A DNA stretch of 64,000 bases, taken from the NCBI GenBank assembly GCA_030068075.1, contig CM057826.1, positions 108,479,746 to 108,543,745 of the forward strand, written 5' to 3'. Every line of letters starts with the position of its first letter. Within the stretch, counting starts at the first letter, position 1. Below the pieces are notes generated by a model, which worked only from the letters and a program-made list of their open reading frames with translations, made no database searches and was not told the origin of the DNA. Both the position numbers and the translations under genes were made by a program. The stretch comes from Paguma larvata (Eukaryota; Chordata; Mammalia; Carnivora; Viverridae). Shown piece after piece: positions 1 to 11,250 of this stretch.

Positions 1-551
1 AAGTAGAGACCTTTGGTGTAGATAAGACAGAGTTTATTCTGCATAAAAAAAGAATAAGGAATTTACATTTGAGGGCTGGAGAGGGGAATTGGGAAAGGGA
101 GAAGCATTCACATTAAGGATTGATGCAACTAAAGGAAAAGAGAAATCAAAAGACCCACTGCAGTGCTTGAGAAAGAGCTTTGGGGAAGAATATATGTACC
201 CAATGAGCATTAGGAAGCTGTTTGGTGTAGGTGAGCAGTGTAAATCTCCTTTCCCATATCTCCTGTGAAATTTTCAGAAATATCTACACTGCTGACCCAC
301 ATGGATTCTTGGGGACCTCAAACAAGTGTTTGGTTTTACCTCTTGGTCCACCTCTAGGTGGACTTGAAAGAAGCCAGTGGATGGTGCAGCTAAGCTTCAC
401 ATTACATTTCCAGAATCCTTTACCAAAATCCAAATGGATCTTATACTTGATGTATTTATGAAATATACAGTAGTTTTTAATTTTTTCCCCAAAATAGTGT
501 TCCGAAATCAATGCCATCTTCTGATCAAGAAAATCCTATAATTAAATTTCT
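1..551. other. Unassigned non-coding DNA
   Basis: No repeat family or gene was recognised. The start (GTTTATTCTGCAT near position 30) vaguely resembles an antisense LTR, but no ends or target duplication are visible. The two short open frames overlap antisense to each other and look like chance. Confidence 0.4.
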
Positions 552-719
552 GGGGTCACCTGGGTAGCTCAGTGGTTAAGTGTGCAACTCTTGATTTTGG
601 CTTAGGTCATGATCTCACAATTCATGGAATAGAGCCCCACATCAGGCTTCATGCAGACAGATGTGCCATGCTTTTTCTCTCTAAAAATAAATAAATAAAC
701 ATTTCTTTAAAAAAAAAAA
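552..719 (+). mobile_element. CanSINE (SINEC_Fc type), shortened
   Basis: The tRNA-Lys-like head (CACCTGGGTAGCTCAG), the GTCATGATCTCAC block, the AATAAATAAATAAA tail and a final A-run are all present. The CT-rich stretch is almost absent, so the copy is about 50 bases shorter than its neighbours. Flanks share only a short TTTCTGG match. Confidence 0.92.
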
Positions 720-1079
720 GTTTCTGGCTTAAGTACTTAATGAGTGAGATTTTTTTTTTCCTTCTTCTCCCTCATACATCCTGTGGGTACACAAAAGAGA
801 ATAACCAGTACTATCCCACTAGTCTTAGAAGGGCTCCAGAAGGGATGGAAAAGGAAAATTTGAGGCCAAAAATAAACTCAAATTTCTATAGTCATGACAG
901 AGCCAGTACATTTCCCTTCTCTGACAAGAACTATTGCCTTCTGTTCACATCACCGCCACTTCCCTATTACTCAACCTGCTGCTTCTTCCAGTAGGTTCTA
1001 AAAAGTTTATTTGTACCCGTTCCCTAAGTGCCATTCCCCTCAAAGAGATTACTGGCTAGATGGACATGGCATGTACAAA
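720..1079. other. Unassigned non-coding DNA
   Basis: An 84-codon open frame (740-994) has no recognisable domain and no splice context. Nothing else is seen. Confidence 0.35.
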
Positions 1080-1290
1080 AATAACAGGGAAATGAGGCTG
1101 AATGTGCTAAGTCCCTGAAGGATAAGAGACGCAGTGGGTATCAGAGAAATGAGCCAAGGCACCAGTGTGGTGGAATCAAAAAAGGCTCCATGGAGAAAGT
1201 AATATTCAAGATGGATGCTGAGGCCAGGTACAATTTTGATAAGCAGATTTGGGAGTAGAAAAGACACTCTAATCATCATCATGTGTTATT
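1080..1290 (-). repeat. L2-like fragment (weak)
   Basis: The order of words (CCTGAAGGAT, GGCTCCATGGAGAAAGTAATATT, then a statement-like run ending AGAAAAGACACTC) resembles the reverse complement of the upper part of an L2 3' end. The match is diverged and could be chance. Confidence 0.3.
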
Positions 1291-1582
1291 ACCACCTGCC
1301 CTCAAAGCACCACCACTACCCTCTCAGTCAGCCAGATAAAATCTCATGTTTTAGTGGATCCTAGTGTACCTCCCACTTCAGAGCCTTCAGCTCTGGCTCT
1401 CTTCTCTTATCACCTACAGATCAGAAGCTAAACTAAAAAACCACACTTTTCAAAACACCCAAGACACCCTCACACTATACCACTTCTCTGGGATCACTCA
1501 ACTCTCTTGGTTGGGTCTTTCCCTTCTTCCTTTCCAACATGTTTTATTTCTATCTCTCAACTTATCCTCTCAAAGCCTAGTG

Positions 1583-1780
1583 ATACATAGCATAGTGAGA
1601 ATATGAACTTTGGAGTCAAAAACATCCAAGTTAGAACCTATATATCTAACACAACCTTTCTGAGATTCCAGGTCCTTGTTCATAAAGTGGATTTATGACT
1701 AAATAAAGCAGCACATGTGAGGTCGTCTAGCATGGGCATGTGTTATAGTGGTCGGCATGTTACCAGATCTTCTTTCTTCA
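1583..1780 (+). repeat. MIR SINE fragment
   Basis: The core pattern TGAACTTTGGAGTCAAAAAC, then AAGTTAGAACC, then a degenerate TTCATAAAGTGG segment follows the MIR order (TTTGGAGTCAGAC, GGGTTCGAATCC, CTGTAAAATGGG). It is old and diverged. Confidence 0.6.
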
Positions 1781-2170
1781 TATGTAGGATGCTTGTCCAT
1801 CAGCTCCTCACCCACAAATAACCTTATTCAAACTCCATGACCTCCAAGAAAATTTACCACCTACCAGAAGAGGATGGGTGGTTTTTCCCATTGGGACACA
1901 CTCTAACCAAAGCACCCCTTTTCTTGCAGGACTTGGAGGGATAATTTTACTCCTCTCATTATGAGAACATTTTGTTCTAACCAGTTTATGTTCATTATCT
2001 GTTTGTATCTGTATAATCACTGACATATTTCTTTTTCCTATTTATTTATTCTCTAAAGTGAATCTAGCTGAGATGTCCATCATGTGTGTCTAAAGGGCTT
2101 AGACCAGGCCTGTTTTATTCGGTCTGCACAGGGCCGAGGACAGGGCAATGGAAAGAAAAGCACTCAATTG
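1781..2170. other. Unassigned non-coding DNA
   Basis: No repeat or gene was recognised between the MIR and the next SINE. Confidence 0.35.
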
Positions 2171-2388
2171 AGGTGCCTGGGTGGCTCAGTCAGATGTCCG
2201 ACTTTGGCTCAGGTCATGATCTCGTGGTGTGTGGGTTCGAGCCCCACATCAGGCTCCGTGCTGACAGCTCAGAGCCTGAAGCCTGCTTTGGATTCTATGT
2301 CTCACTCTCTCTCTGCCCCTCCCTGTTCATGCTCAGTCTCTCTCTCAGAAACAAATAAGTATTTTTAAAAATTAAAAATAAAATAAAA
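2171..2388 (+). mobile_element. CanSINE (SINEC_Fc type)
   Basis: This is a full-length copy with AGGTGCCTGGGTGGCTCAG at the head, GCTCAGGTCATGATCTCGTG, CCCCACATCAGGCTCCGTG, a CT-rich stretch and an A-rich tail. The flanks AAAAGCACTCAATTG and AAAACACTTGATCAAT look like a decayed target duplication. Confidence 0.95.
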
Positions 2389-2454
2389 CACTTGATCAAT
2401 ACTGTCTAATGTTTGCACACTTATGGTAGACATTAATTTAATATTTTCCAAAGC

Positions 2455-2640
2455 TTTAATTCCTCATAACAAACTCTAGTCTTGGCAGGACCTTCATGAG
2501 GTATGTCAGAGTTATCCCCATATTTCAACCAGGAAAACAAGCACAAAGAGATGGGAAGACTCCTGGAAAGCTGCACAGTCCAGTGTCAGAATACTCTGGT
2601 AGCTGAAGTTTCTGCCTGCTAGCCCAAACAGCAAAGTGGG
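2455..2640 (-). repeat. MIR SINE fragment
   Basis: The reverse-oriented MIR order is visible: TTCATGAGGTATG, TTATCCCCATATTTCAACCAGG, then AGAGATGGGAAGACTCCTGG in place of the usual GAGAGGTTAAGTAACTTGC. Confidence 0.6.
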
Positions 2641-2649
2641 CAGGGCAGT

Positions 2650-3100
2650 GCCGTGACACAGAGAAATGTCAAACCTGGATTCTAACCTGGACTCTACTTA
2701 AAACTTTTATGAACACGGACAAGTGAGTCAATTCTCCAAGCCTCAGTTTTACCACCTTTAAAAATATATAATGGAGGCACCTGGGTGGCTCAGTTGGTTG
2801 AACATCTAACTTCAGCTCAGGTTATGATCTCCCAGTTCACTAGCTTAAGCCCCACTTTGGGCTCCATGCTGACAGTGCAGAGTCTGCTTGAGATTCTCTC
2901 TCCCTCTCTCTCTCTGCCTCTCCCCAACTCACATGCATGGGTGCTCTCTCTTCTCTCCCTCTCAAAATAAATAAATAAACTTTAAAAAATATGTAATGGA
3001 TATCTACACCTAGTTGGGACATGCTTAGGATTAAAGAAGATAACAAAAGCTTCTAGAAAAATGCTTGCTAAATACTAGGCTCTCAAGAAATATCACTCCT
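2650..3100 (+). repeat. MIR SINE split by a CanSINE
   Basis: The left part (2650-2772) holds ACCTGGATTCTAACC and CCTCAGTTTTACCACC. The right part (3001-3100) holds the MIR tail pattern TAGGATTAAAGAAGATAAC and AATGCTTGCTAAATAC. The two parts join once the SINE and one target copy are removed. Confidence 0.7.
2776..2985 (+). mobile_element. CanSINE inserted in a MIR
   Basis: A full SINE head, CT stretch and AATAAATAAATAAA tail are present. The flanks are a 15-bp target duplication with one mismatch (2761-2775 AAAATATATAATGGA and 2986-3000 AAAATATGTAATGGA), so the boundaries are firm and the insertion postdates the MIR. Confidence 0.97.
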
Positions 3101-3881
3101 CTTTAATCTTCTTTCCTTCTTGGCTTTGTGAGAAATTCTAGGGACCGAAAGACATGCCATTTAGGAGAAGAGAGATCAAAATTGGAGTAAATTTCCATGT
3201 GGGAGCCCTTGGGAGCCATGACCCGAACAAAAACTGTGGCATGATTATTTACAGGAAACCTGGAGTATGAGCTAGAACTGAAATAGTTGTTCCTTGTCTT
3301 AGGCTGTGACCACTGCTCATGATTTACCCATAGAATTACTTTTCTTTTCTCTCCTCTGGACCTCTGATCAATGGTAGACATGGAGATACAGTGGACAGGG
3401 TCAGTAAACTAGAATAACAATGCTTTTTAAATAGGAAAAATCTCCAAAAGACCACTCCTGTCTCTCTGCATCCGATCCCCATCAGATGCCCCAATGATCC
3501 CCATGCTGTGAAATTTGTGAGCATTAGGCCAGCGTTTGGTCTTCTCAAATCAGCTCTTTTCATTCAGCTTAACAATAAATGGCTCCATCTATCCAATAAA
3601 GGACAATGGAGATAGTGAATTCAGCTTCTAAAAGGGCAATGCTACCAAGCACTGTACACCAATTAGTATGGTTGGCACATCTTGAGGCTCTACAATTTAA
3701 TTTGTCACCAAACTGCCAAATGCAAAGTTATTATGGTTGCCCTATGCCTAAAACCAGAAGCCAGTCGGCCACACCCAGTCTTCTTCAATAGAAGCATATC
3801 ACTTACTTCCTTTCTTCACCAGTGACTGATAACAAAAGATAAGATGCTTCATGAAAAGAATCTAAGCCCAAAGTACTTGCT
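3101..3881. other. Unassigned non-coding DNA
   Basis: The short open frames on either strand have no recognisable domain. No repeat was identified. Confidence 0.35.
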
Positions 3882-3896
3882 TCCAACCCCTATTTT

Positions 3897-4224
3897 TTTT
3901 TATTTAAATAATTTATTTTCAAATTGGTTTCCATATAACACCCAGGGTTCAACCCAACAAGTGCCCTCTTCAATGCCCGTCACCCACTCTCCTCCCTCCC
4001 ACACCACCCTCACCCTCAGTTTGTTCTTAGTCTTTGAGAGTCTCTTACGTTTTGTCTCCCTCCCTCTCTGTGTCTTTTTTTCTTTTCCCCTCTTCCCCTC
4101 CCCCATGGTTTTTGCTAAGTCTCTCAAAATCCACCTATGTGTGGAAACACGTGGTATCATCTTTTTCTGACTAACTTATTTCACTTAACATAATACCCTC
4201 CAGTTCCATCCATGTTGCTACACA
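3897..4224 (-). mobile_element. Young 5'-truncated L1, 3' UTR end
   Basis: The plus strand reads a T-run, then AATTTATTTTCAAATTGG, the carnivore L1 3' terminus in antisense, running up into AACATAATACCCTCCAGTTC from the end of ORF2. A perfect 15-bp target duplication TCCAACCCCTATTTT flanks it (3882-3896 and 4225-4239), so the insertion is about 328 bases and comparatively recent. Confidence 0.95.
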
Positions 4225-4239
4225 TCCAACCCCTATTTT

Positions 4240-5029
4240 CTTTGCTTATGTCCCAATGTTGGTTTTCTCTGGCAGAGTCAGTAAAGTCAGTAAACCTAGA
4301 GGAATTTCCCAGGCTGTAAGAATGGATATCAGCAACATGTATGTTACCTTTTTTACTGTATTAAAGTCCTTGTGAATCAGGCTCACCCTCTCTGAAAACA
4401 CGGAAAAAATAGTGTTCAAATAGTCACAGGAAAGATAATGGAATTCAGACCTCAGAATAAGGAGTCCTTTGGTAATGTATCTTGGAGAACTCCCAACTCT
4501 AATTCAAAGTTTTGCTTATGTTGATCAGAGATGGGGATCAGCAACTGTCACTTCATCCATTGTACCCTGCATGGATTCCAAAGAAAACAAAGCAAAAATT
4601 CAGTACAATGCAAGTTTTATTTTCATCTGGTCTTCTGTGAAAAATAAATAACATGGTATCGCAATGGGAATGAGTGTTTCTAGAGATTTTGATTATTTTG
4701 GATCCATGGTCTGAAGTCTTTACATTCCACAGGAAGGCTTTCTTAGACTGTGAAATCTTTTAATTTGATGTGACAGAACCATATACAGGGAAACCTATCA
4801 AGGAACATTATCTGGCTTCTTGACTTACTCTGAATATGTACATCATTCATTCCTTTTACCTAGTTCCCCTCACGCCTTGAGTTCATCTCTCTTGACTGCC
4901 TCAAAATCCATGCAGTAGTTTACCCAATAACTTGTTCAGAAAAGATTTCTCTTAGCTGGGCTGCCTCAAACACCTAATATTGCTAGGTATTCTAACCATT
5001 CCCTCTAGTTCAGCTCACAAACTGAATAA
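4240..5029. other. Unassigned non-coding DNA
   Basis: No gene or repeat was recognised. Confidence 0.35.
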
Positions 5030-5700
5030 AACTCAGATTCCTTCCACTGAAGAATAAGTTCAGCCTTAGGAAGAAATGACCCCTTTATATGGTCCCCCTC
5101 CTGGGCCACCCAAGTTCAAGCCTTCTTCATTTCTCACCTATCTCTTGCACGAGTCTCCTTTTTGAAAGTTCTACATTTAACTTCTCCCTATTCCAATCTA
5201 AACTCCACCACTTTTTGATCAAACTTTTTAAACTCAGCTCTGATTTGAATTGTATCATTGAACTACACAGAACCCTTCCTGAACCCACTCCCTACTGAAC
5301 TGAAGTATAGATTCCTCAACAGTCGTTCAAGGCCCCACATGACCCAACCCAATCCACCTTTCTATCCTGTCTTCTTTTGCCTCCTGAGAACTACCTCCAG
5401 CCAATATGGACTCCCCTCCCAAATATGGACTGCCCAGCCAATATGTTTCTTGACACACCCAGTAAATTCTCATTTCCACACTTTTGAGACTACTTATTTG
5501 CCCAGAGTCCCATCTCAAATCATACCAAATCATGAAAAGCTAGATATGACCCTAAGAAAAACTATGTTCAATTTTTTATTTTCTGTGGCTCATTCCTTCC
5601 TTTAAAATCGTCCTCACAATCCATCCTTCCTGTGTGGATGTTCATTTGCCTTTGACAATTTTGCTACCCAGTGTAATCTAATCTTCGAGTTGCCACCCTG
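5030..5700 (+). repeat. L2 LINE 3' region, diverged
   Basis: The series of L2-like words is in the right order: AACTGAATAAAACTCAGATTCC, GTTCAAGGCCCCACATGACCC, TCTATCCTG, then the Leu/Ser/Phe-rich text typical of this part of L2. The 115-codon frame at 5258-5605 is a by-product of the repeat. Confidence 0.5.
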
Positions 5701-5712
5701 GATCTTAAAAGT

Positions 5713-6190
5713 TGTTATGAGTTGAATTGTGTTTCTCCCAAAAAAACATATATTAAAGTCCTAACCCCAAGTACCTCAAAAAGCAACTTTATTTGGAAAT
5801 AGGGTCTTTACATAAGTAATCAAGTTGAAACGAGGTCATTAAAGTGGCTCCTAATCCAATATGATTGGTATCTATAACTTTTAAAAAGGTGAAATCGAGG
5901 CCCAAGACAGAAACAAAGAGAAGAGGACATGAAGAAAACATGGAAATGATTATCATGTAACTGAAATGATGCATCTACAAGCCGAGGAACACCAAGTATT
6001 GCCAGAAAACACCATATGTTAGCAAAGGCAAGGGTGGATTCTGCCCCAGAGGCATCAGAGAGGGCATGGCCCTGCCAAAACCTTAATTTCAGACTTCCAG
6101 CCTCCAGAACTTTGAAACAATAGACTTCTGTTCTTCTAAGCCACCCAATTTTTGGTACTTTGGTACAGCAGCTGTAGGAAATTGCAGCAT
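5713..6190 (+). mobile_element. ERVL-MaLR solo LTR, MLT1-like
   Basis: It starts TGTTATGAGTTGAATTGTG, continues with CCTAACCCCAAGTACCTC, ATTTGGAAATAGGGTC and GTAATCAAGTTGAAACGAGG, and ends with CCTCCAGAACTTTGAAACAA, CTTCTAAGCCACCCA and TTTGGTACAGCAGCTG. This is the MLT1 LTR order. No internal MaLR sequence lies next to it. Confidence 0.85.
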
Positions 6191-6670
6191 AGATCCTCTT
6201 TGTTTTCTTCTTAGGTCTTTTGACTACTCACTGTCTCTTCTTTATTTCTCATGTAGTTTTCCTCTTCTTTATTTCTCATATAGTTACTCTTTCTACCTGC
6301 AAGCTTTGTATTCCTCACATTAGCTTTCCCATAATTTTATACAGTTCATTTAGATTTTTAAAACGATTCTGAAATATTTCTCCAATGTTTCTGAAACACA
6401 TAAGTTACCACCTTTACATCCTACTTTAGATAACTCTTGTCCTCTCTTGGTGACTGGGTCTCCTCTATGTCTTAAGTCATCTTTTAAGAGACAGAGGACA
6501 GCCCATCGCACCCTATCACCTGCAGTAACATTGTTAATATGACTAATCAGGAGGACTTTCTGGATAGGTAATTTCAGAACAAGCTCTAAAGAAACTCACA
6601 GTGAATCCTGGTTATGTCTAAGCCATCCACACTAAGTATACTCTGCTTTTTCCAGAGTTTCCCCTCAGGT
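6191..6670. other. Unassigned DNA with a short tandem duplication
   Basis: At 6235-6286 a 26-base unit CTCTTCTTTATTTCTCATGT (first 20 bases) occurs twice in tandem with one or two differences. The rest is unrecognised. Confidence 0.5.
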
Positions 6671-6880
6671 GGGTGCCTGGGTTGCTCAATCAGTTGGGCA
6701 TCCAACTTTGGCTCAGGTCATCATCTCATAGTTTGTGAATTTGAACCCCAGGTCAGGCTCTGTGCTGAGAGCCCAGAGCCTGAAGCCTGCCTCGGATTGT
6801 GTGTCTTCTTCTTTCTCTATCCCTGCCCTGGTTGTGTTCTCTCTCAAAAACAAATAAAGAAACATTAAAAAAAAAAAACT
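6671..6880 (+). mobile_element. CanSINE (SINEC_Fc type)
   Basis: The head GGTGCCTGGGTTGCTCAATC, GGCTCAGGTCATCATCTC, CAGAGCCTGAAGCCTGCC, a CT-rich part and a long A-run are present. Several substitutions and no clear target duplication suggest a moderately old copy. Confidence 0.93.
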
Positions 6881-7190
6881 GTTAATGGCCCAGGATTACT
6901 CAAACATAAACTCAAGTATTTCTTTATTTGTTTGACAAATATATGCACTTACTAGCCACCAGAAACAAAGCACTATACTAGACCCTAAGTGGAAAGGATA
7001 AGAAGTTGATGAACAAGACCCAATTACTGCTCATAAAGCTGCTTAGGATGAGTGGGAGAGATACACACAAATACTATGAGTTGCAGAGGCAGTGCTAATA
7101 CAGAAGCAGTCCTTGCCCAGATCCGAGGCTGGACTCCAGGGTAGAGAGTTGTTTTCAACCCTAGAGTGGTTTCCCACCCTAGATGCATAT

Positions 7191-7686
7191 GTGGTAGACA
7201 GAATAATGTCCCCCCAAAGATATCTACATCCTAATCCCAAAACCTGTGAATGTGTTACCTTTCATGGTAAAGGGACTTTGCAGGTATAATCAAGTGTAGG
7301 GTCCTCAGTTCGGAAGATTATCCTGGATTATCTGGGTGGCCCCAAAAGAATCACAAGAGTCCTTGGAAGGCAAAGAGGAAAGCAAAAAACTAAATTCAGA
7401 AAGAGGAGCTGTGGTGACAGAAGAGTCAGAGAGAAAGAGGTTAGAAGATGCCACACATTGGCTCTAAAGATGGAGGAAGGGGCTACAAGCCATAGAATGA
7501 ATGTGGGTGGCCTCTAGATGTTGAAAAAGGCAAAGAAACATTCTCCCTTAAAACCTCCAAAGAAACAAGCCCTGACAAGCCATTTTGGACCTCTGATCTT
7601 CAAAACTGTAAAATGATCATTTGTGTCACTTTAAGCCACCAAGTTTGTGGTAGTTTGTTACAGCAGCAATACGAAACTGATACACA
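7191..7686 (+). mobile_element. MaLR-type solo LTR
   Basis: It starts GTGGTAGACAGAATAATG, has CTGTGAATGTGTTACC, GGACTTTGCAGGTATAATC, GATTATCCTGGATTATCTGG and GGTGGCCTCTAGATG, and ends TTTAAGCCACCAAGTTTGTG, TTACAGCAGCAATACGAAAC. This is a known MLT1-class LTR pattern; the exact subfamily was not decided. Confidence 0.8.
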
Positions 7687-7994
7687 TGTCACTGATACAC
7701 TGTCCTGAAAACAGGAAGATAAGCTGAATGACAGGTACATTCTTCCAGCCTGCCCAGAAGTGAACCTATTTTAGTCATTCGGCCTAAATTCCAGGAATCT
7801 CTAAGAGCTTTCCAACTGCCCTAGGTTCTGAGGATTGGAAGAAGGTCCCCTGTGACCAGAGCATGCCAGTCAGCATTTCCTCCAATCCCTGCAGTGCCAC
7901 CATCAGAATACATGGCCTGCCTGCAGGATGTTAATAAAGAGAGCTGTAATTTTTTGACTATTCATCCCGCGGTGGGTATTCTGCTATGCCCACC
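7687..7994. other. Unassigned non-coding DNA
   Basis: Nothing was recognised. Confidence 0.35.
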
Positions 7995-8150
7995 ATATAT
8001 GCTACCTCTAATTTTCCCAATTACTCTATAGAGTAAATGGTAATATTCCCAATTTAAAGATGAAGACATTGGGAATTAAAGGGAAAATGTGAGCTACTCA
8101 AAGATGCACAGATTCGAGCCCTACTTTATCTGACTTAAGTTTGTTCTTTT
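7995..8150 (-). repeat. MIR SINE fragment
   Basis: ATTACTCTATAGAGTAAATGG, ATTCCCAATTTAAAGATGAAG and GATGCACAGATTCGAGCCC keep the reverse MIR order. Confidence 0.6.
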
Positions 8151-8925
8151 CTGCCTCTAATGTTTTGGAGGTGCCAAAAATGATGAGCCTCTATGTTTGC
8201 ATCATTCCAGTACCTCAGGATTCACTATCTTGTGCAGAGATCAATAATAACACAATTTCACTAAACTCTGCTCCTACATGAACAGTACAGGCCCTCCAGC
8301 CTCTTGTCAGTCTCACCAATTATTTCTGATGGGACCCATGGGATGTCTCTTACGAGTTCACAAATAGTTGTCACTGTCTTCCCCTCAAATGCCCATCATA
8401 TCAGTCCTAGAAGGACTCAGGAAGACAGTGACTCAAGTCCAATGCACTTGCTGGTGCCTATGCCCTCTGACAGCATGGTGCCTGAGGCAGGGCCACCTCC
8501 TACGCTCCAAAAGAACATAGCCCTTCTGCAGCCCTCCCCAAGCTAAAGGCATGCTAAGTCCTGTGCAGAGGCTCAGAGAAGACCTTTCTCCCTGCTCTGT
8601 GTGTCCAGCTCCAAAGCAATACTGCTTGAACCTCTGTGTCTCAAGAAGTCCCTCCCAAAACAAGCCCCACCATCTACCTACAGAAGGCCTGCAGCCTTCT
8701 CTCTATAAAATTCCATTTTCTTTGTTAATAACTTTCCTCGCCACACTCCCTCCTGCCCTCCTTTTTGCAGACGTATCTTCCCATATCCACTAACTGACCC
8801 AGATCACTGTCAGTGGGCTGCCAGAGCCACCCCATCATAAGAAACCCTAAGACATATGGATCACGTGAATCCTGGATCAGAGCAAACTGGAATGGGCCCA
8901 AACTTTACACAGTGTGTGCGATTTA
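8151..8925. other. Unassigned non-coding DNA
   Basis: Short overlapping open frames exist on both strands (8304-8546, 8551-8793 and antisense 8433-8663) in moderately GC-rich DNA. None shows a domain or splice signals strong enough to call an exon. Confidence 0.35.
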
Positions 8926-9115
8926 CATGCCTTTCACATCCATTGTCATGCTTGGTCTTCACAGTAATCCTCTGAGGAAGTGATCTCATGCCTCTGTTAG
9001 AGAAGAAAAACCTAAGACTTGAAAAGGGAAGCAGCTTGTCCAACAATGCTAATAAATAGAGGAGCCAGGATTAAATCCAGGGCTTTACCTCCTGTGTCCA
9101 GTGCTCATTCTCCTC
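8926..9115 (-). repeat. MIR SINE
   Basis: Reverse MIR order: GGTCTTCACAGTAATCCTCTG, AGTGATCTCATGCCTCTG, AAGGGAAGCAGCTTGTCC, GAGCCAGGATTAAATCC, GTGTCCAGTGCTCATTC. Confidence 0.8.
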
Positions 9116-9305
9116 AACTGCCCGCACAGAGGGTAGGGGCCCTGGTAAGGCAGGCATGCTAGAAAGCCTTAAGAACTGAAACTGCCCTTGGGCTTGAGCA
9201 GACCAGACAGTTGGAGGATTCAGAGACAATATGACCCTTTGGAGACTGAAGCTATAACTCAACCCTTCCCTCTTCCAAGAACAATAAGTGTTCCTTTCTC
9301 TCCAG

Positions 9306-9481
9306 GACAAGCAAGCATTCAAGGAGAAAGACAGAGGAGGCCTGGCCAAGGAAAACCTGCTGTACATGTTCAAGGAATATGAGGAGAGAGGCTTTTCCCT
9401 CTTTGTAGGAGACCAGCCCCGAGGGCTGCCTATCTCTTCCAAAGTGAAAACCAGACAAGCCAGAAAATGCCTGAAACCCAA
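9306..9481 (+). other. Possible exon of unknown gene
   Basis: This 176-base segment is open in one frame (58 codons plus two bases). It is preceded by a pyrimidine tract ending in AG (TTCCTTTCTCTCCAG) and followed at once by a good 5' splice-site match (GTGAGT at 9482). The open frame starts directly after a TAA at 9285 and ends at the TGA inside the donor, so coding potential stops at the splice-like borders. The peptide is charged (K/E/R-rich, with YMFKEYEERGF near the middle); I recognise no family. The opposite strand is also open here, and no other exon was found nearby, so chance is quite possible. Confidence 0.22.
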
Positions 9482-9489
9482 GTGAGTTA

Positions 9490-10034
9490 TAGAAACTTAA
9501 GGAAAAACAAAAAAGAAAGAAAAATAATAAATACTGAGACTAGGGCTTTTATAAATTTAAAAAAAAATTGGCTCTCCGTTCAAGCTAAAAGTCTTGTTTT
9601 CCATGTTCACTAAAATAGAACATGGCAAAGATAATAAATATATAAAGAATAAAACACTTTATCTGAAGTCTGCAAGCTTCCTCCAAATTAAACTCAGTGT
9701 GGTGAGGTATAAAGAGCCCTTTATTTAAACTCATGTTGTTTAAGTTTCTCCAAAAAAAAAAAAAATCACTTCCCAATTCTGATTAATACTCTGGCCTTGC
9801 AATCATCAAGACAAGACTGAGGTCCGAGCAATGTCAAATAGAAGAGGGGAAAGAAAAGGGCTTCTCAGCCTCCATTGGGAGTAAGAATCCAGGACAACCA
9901 AGTCTCGTGCAAATTCCCCTCTGGAAAGACCAAGAGGTGTGTGAACATCACGTTCTGAGCACATCACTATGTGACTGAAATTGACTTTCGGGCCCAAATG
10001 TGCAGTTCACATCTGTGGGATTATCGCGGTATGT
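9490..10034. other. Unassigned non-coding DNA
   Basis: No gene or repeat was recognised. Positions 9752-9765 hold a short A-run. Confidence 0.35.
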
Positions 10035-10198
10035 ATGCTCACACCTAGAACACCTCACACTATAATCCTTCTCTTGGCTAAGGGACTGGGTCTATACTGG
10101 ATATTCCATAGCATTTTGTTCACTGCTATGTACCCAGGAAGAACTCATGGAAGATTGCAGGGGCTCAATTAATAGACATTGAATGAATGGATGAATAA
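10035..10198 (+). repeat. L2 LINE 3' end
   Basis: GGGACTGGGTCTATACTGG, CACTGCTATGTACCCAGG, GGGGCTCAATTAATAGACAT and the terminal GAATGAATGGATGAAT follow the L2 3' end. Confidence 0.75.
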
Positions 10199-11037
10199 GG
10201 ATGTTAACAAATTTGCCTAATGCCCCTATGGCTCCCTACCCCCATTTCCTGATGATTGAAGTAGCAGTTACAGACAATTGAGGATCCTATACAGATAATG
10301 GCTAAAAGAAACTTCAAAAGGATGGTTTGATTCATGAAATGTGACCTCCCTGAAATGCTTTGAGGTGACCAATTCCACCTGGAAAAACCAAACGCTCAAC
10401 CACTAGAGAACCAAATTTCCTGGCCAGTAATTATCTCCATTCTTCTAAGGATATTATTTGACTTTTGATACCAGCAAAGCTGATAGAATCTTCTTCCAGC
10501 AAAGTAGTCCAAGTGGTATTGGTTGTTGATACTCCTTGAGAAGCCCAGCACATGAAGTAATGTTCTTTAAATATAAACAAAAAAAAAGACATCTGTTTGA
10601 ATTTACCAGTATCTCTCCTTTACCATCTCCCTAGTCACTGGTGCTTACAATCTTGACACCCACATTAATACCTACTTATTTTTCTTAGGCCAAATGCAAT
10701 CAATTCAGGTTGGCTGGCCTTTCCTTTGTATCACCTCAGATTTGTTGCTAGACATTTGTCACACTTGCCTAAGTGATTTGGCCACTTTCCAGAATCACCT
10801 ATTCCACCCATCTAACACATCTTTATTGAATTTATGTAGAAAAAAGAAAATCTGAGCCCTGCTACCTGACTATTCCACCATAGAAAGTCTGCTGTGGTCA
10901 TCAAAGACTTCGGGTTATTTCCCATATATATCAGCTACATTTTTGCACATATCAGGTATATTTCTGCCTATGCTACTATTCCTCCTGCCATGACTGTCCC
11001 CTAACTTCCTCTTTACTTACCAATACCATTTTTAAGT
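10199..11037. other. Unassigned non-coding DNA
   Basis: Nothing certain. The stretch around 10600-10830 has a faint L2-like composition that is too weak to call. Confidence 0.35.
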
Positions 11038-11250
11038 GGTTAAAGTGGGAAGTGATTAGGACTTGAAGTCACAGACCAGCTGCATGGTCTTAGGAAGGTT
11101 ATTCAGCTCTACTAAGCATCAGCTTCCTTGGCTGTAAAATTAGGATAGCAAAAATCATGGAAGAATGAAGATAACAGGTTTGTAGTGGGTATTAAATGGA
11201 GACTTATAAAATCTGATTATAGAACCCGGAACTCAGGAGGATATACAAAG
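11038..11250 (+). repeat. MIR SINE
   Basis: CAGCTGCATGGTCTTAGGAAGG, CATCAGCTTCCTTGGCTGTAA, AATTAGGATAGCAAAAATCATGG and GGTATTAAATGGAG follow the forward MIR order. Confidence 0.75.

Noticed and set aside
2171..2250. tRNA-like sequence with a recognisable internal promoter
   Set aside because: It is the tRNA-Lys-derived head of a SINE, as in all the other copies; it is not a tRNA gene.
9071..9481. 136-codon minus-strand open frame
   Set aside because: It begins inside a MIR on one side and runs antisense to the exon-like segment; no domain was recognised.
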